From Nonomuraea candida (lineage in GTDB: Bacteria > Actinomycetota > Actinomycetes > Streptosporangiales > Streptosporangiaceae): a stretch of DNA of 64,000 nucleotides. The stretch spans positions 1 through 64,000 of the forward strand of contig NZ_JOAG01000010.1 of NCBI RefSeq assembly GCF_000725485.1, read 5' to 3'. The position numbers were made by a program, and so were the translations under genes. Under the pieces are notes generated by a model that did no database searches, had not been told where the DNA came from, and saw only the letters and a list, made by a program, of their open reading frames with translations. Positions 62,232 through 64,000 of this stretch are shown piece by piece; the first letter of the stretch is position 1, and each line of letters opens with the position of its first letter.

Positions 62232-63992
62232 ATGAAGGCGGAGGAACGCTGGCAGGCCAGGTTCCGGGCGTCGCGCATGACGCTGCCGTCCTGGGCGCGC
62301 CAGGCCCCGAACCGCTCCATCTACCGCTCCAACGCCACCGGAAAGTGGGAGGTCTACGCCTGGGACCGCGTCACCGGCGCCACCCGCCAGGTCACCGACC
62401 AGCCCAAAGGCACGGCATACGCCGCGATCGACCCCACCGGCCAGTGGATCTACTGGTTCGCCGACACCGACGGCGACGAGTTCGGCGGCTGGTGGCGCGC
62501 GCCGTTCACGGGCGGCGAGGCCGCGCCGGTCGCGCCCGACCTGCCGCCGGGCCAGCCGGGCGGCATCGCGCTGTCCACGACCGGCGTCGCGGCGATCAGC
62601 CTGGCCCGCGAAGGGGCGTTCCGCATCCACCTGGTGCGCGCGGGCGAGCCGGCCCGCACCCTGTACGAGCACTCCGAGGCCGCCTGGGTGGCCGCCATGT
62701 CGCTCGACGGCTCCCTCATCGCCATCAACCACGGCGAATACGGCGACGTGCGCCACCCGGCGCTCCGCGTCGTGCGCCAGAACGGCGACACGGTCGGCGA
62801 GCTCCACGACGGCCCCGCCAAGGGCGTGGTCGGCCTCAGCTTCGCCCCGGTGCCGGGCGACCGCCGCCTGCTGGCCCTGCACGAGCGCCGCCAGCGCCAC
62901 GAGCCCCTGGTCTGGGACCCGGTGACCGGCGAGCAGCGCGAGATCTGGCTGCGCGACTCCGGCGACCTGACCGCCGAGTGGTACGACGACGGCCGCGGCC
63001 TGCTCATCCTGCGCGACGACCGCGCCCGCAGCCACCTGCACCGCTACGACCTCGCCGGCGGCGGCCTGACCCTGATCGAGACGCCGCAGGGCGTGATCGA
63101 GGAGGCCGCGCCCAGGCCCGGCGGCCACGTCGAATACTCCTGGTCCAACGCCTCGCGCCCGCCCGTCATCCGGTCCAGCACCGGCCAGGTCGTGGTCAAC
63201 CCCATCGGCCCGCCGGCCCCGCCGAGCGTGCCGGTGGAGGACATCGACGTCGAGGGCGAGGGCGGCCTCATCCACGCGCTGGTGTCCAGGCCGGAGGCGG
63301 GCGCCGCCCCCTATCCCACCGTCTTCCTGCTGCACGGCGGGCCGACGGCGCACGACCGCGACGCGTTCTCGCCGGAGGTGGCGGCCTGGGTGGACGCGGG
63401 GTTCGCGGTGGTGCGGGTCAACTACCGGGGCTCGACCGGCTACGGCTCGGCCTGGCGCAACGCGCTCCACGGCGACGTGGGGCACATCGAGCTGGCCGAC
63501 GTGGCGGCCGTGCGCCGGCGGGTGGTCGAGCGCGGCATCGCCGACGCCGACCGTACGGTGCTGGCGGGCTCCGCGTGGGGCGGCTACCTGACGCTGCTCG
63601 GCCTCGGCACCCAGCCCGGCCTGTGGGCGTGCGGCATCGCGGCGGTGCCGATCGCCTGCCACCAGACCTCCTACGAGGACGAGGCGGAGAGCCTGCGCGC
63701 CTATCACCGCGCCCTGCTCGGCGGCTCCCCCGACGAGCAGCCCGAACGGTACGCCGCCAGCTCCCCGATCACCTACGTCGACCGGATCGAGGCCCCGCTG
63801 CTGATCCTGGCGGGCGAGAACGACACGCGGTGCCCGCTGCGCCAGATCGAGAAATATGTGGCCGCGCTGGCCGAGCACGGCCGCGAGCACGAGGTCTACA
63901 CCTACGACGCGATCCGGGGCTCGCTCGTGGTCGCGGAGCGGATCGCGCAGACGATGCTCCAGCTCGAATTCGCCCGCAAGCACGTGGGTTGA
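62232..63992 (+). CDS. Prolyl-oligopeptidase (S9) family protein with lost catalytic residues
   Basis: This 586-residue protein has an N-terminal beta-propeller (about 30-330) and a C-terminal alpha/beta-hydrolase domain (about 345-586) with LLHGGPTAHD, NYRGSTGYG and GENDTRCP (catalytic Asp). The nucleophile elbow reads GSAWGGY where homologs have GGSWGGY, so Ala replaces the Ser. The His motif reads YDAIRGSLV where AGHGSLV is usual, so Arg replaces the His. It is therefore probably a catalytically dead S9 homolog. GGGAGGGGG precedes the ATG. The protein ends 8 bp before the window end. Confidence 0.85.
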   Translation: MKAEERWQARFRASRMTLPSWARQAPNRSIYRSNATGKWEVYAWDRVTGATRQVTDQPKGTAYAAIDPTGQWIYWFADTDGDEFGGWWRAPFTGGEAAPVAPDLPPGQPGGIALSTTGVAAISLAREGAFRIHLVRAGEPARTLYEHSEAAWVAAMSLDGSLIAINHGEYGDVRHPALRVVRQNGDTVGELHDGPAKGVVGLSFAPVPGDRRLLALHERRQRHEPLVWDPVTGEQREIWLRDSGDLTAEWYDDGRGLLILRDDRARSHLHRYDLAGGGLTLIETPQGVIEEAAPRPGGHVEYSWSNASRPPVIRSSTGQVVVNPIGPPAPPSVPVEDIDVEGEGGLIHALVSRPEAGAAPYPTVFLLHGGPTAHDRDAFSPEVAAWVDAGFAVVRVNYRGSTGYGSAWRNALHGDVGHIELADVAAVRRRVVERGIADADRTVLAGSAWGGYLTLLGLGTQPGLWACGIAAVPIACHQTSYEDEAESLRAYHRALLGGSPDEQPERYAASSPITYVDRIEAPLLILAGENDTRCPLRQIEKYVAALAEHGREHEVYTYDAIRGSLVVAERIAQTMLQLEFARKHVG

Positions 63993-64000
63993 CCTGGCAG

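Overview
This window is high-GC, densely coded DNA from an actinomycete. Support comes from the GC-rich third codon positions, frequent GTG/TTG starts, leaderless -10 boxes such as TAGCAT, SARP and ROK regulators, a conservon-type sensor kinase and MbtH-assisted NRPS genes. A Streptosporangiales genus such as Nonomuraea is plausible, but the sequence alone does not fix the genus. No rRNA, tRNA, IS element or CRISPR array was seen.

Layout. 1-3239 is a copper-homeostasis locus (copA 5' end, a secreted His-rich protein, copZ, csoR) divergent from an MFS exporter, with three CsoR-type operators between them. 3352-5743 holds a DedA protein, an NmrA-like oxidoreductase and a MerR protein with two HTH domains. 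6605-42488 is a nonribosomal peptide gene cluster. Beyond it come a remnant gene, a ROK repressor facing a sugar-catabolism operon (44586-47580), a cytoplasmic subtilisin with a small partner, a class I lysyl-tRNA synthetase with a kinase, assorted house genes, a short Rho paralog, an RlmA-type methyltransferase and a prolyl-oligopeptidase relative that has lost two catalytic residues.

The NRPS cluster is the main interest. It has the enzyme set known from mannopeptimycin: MppP-, MppQ- and MppR-like enzymes (arginine to enduracididine), an MppO-like Fe(II)/2-oxoglutarate beta-hydroxylase, an MppJ-like C-methyltransferase, a polyprenol-phosphate-mannose synthase and an ArnT/PMT-like membrane glycosyltransferase, MbtH, a type II thioesterase, an ABC exporter, an MFS exporter, and SARP and ArsR regulators. 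The assembly line is much shorter than a hexapeptide line. It has four modules on two proteins: truncated C-A-PCP, C-A-PCP, then C-A-PCP-E, C-A-PCP-E. It ends in an epimerase with no thioesterase, and the next gene is a penicillin-binding-protein-type hydrolase of the SurE kind, the expected release/cyclisation enzyme for a D-residue terminus. A heme protein of the tryptophan 2,3-dioxygenase superfamily is translationally coupled to the C-methyltransferase, suggesting an oxidised beta-methyl aromatic residue. Together these predict a mannosylated, enduracididine-containing tetrapeptide, or a cyclic dimer of it, that differs from mannopeptimycin. A 43-codon secreted peptide with two cysteines sits at the 3' end of the mppPQR-like operon.
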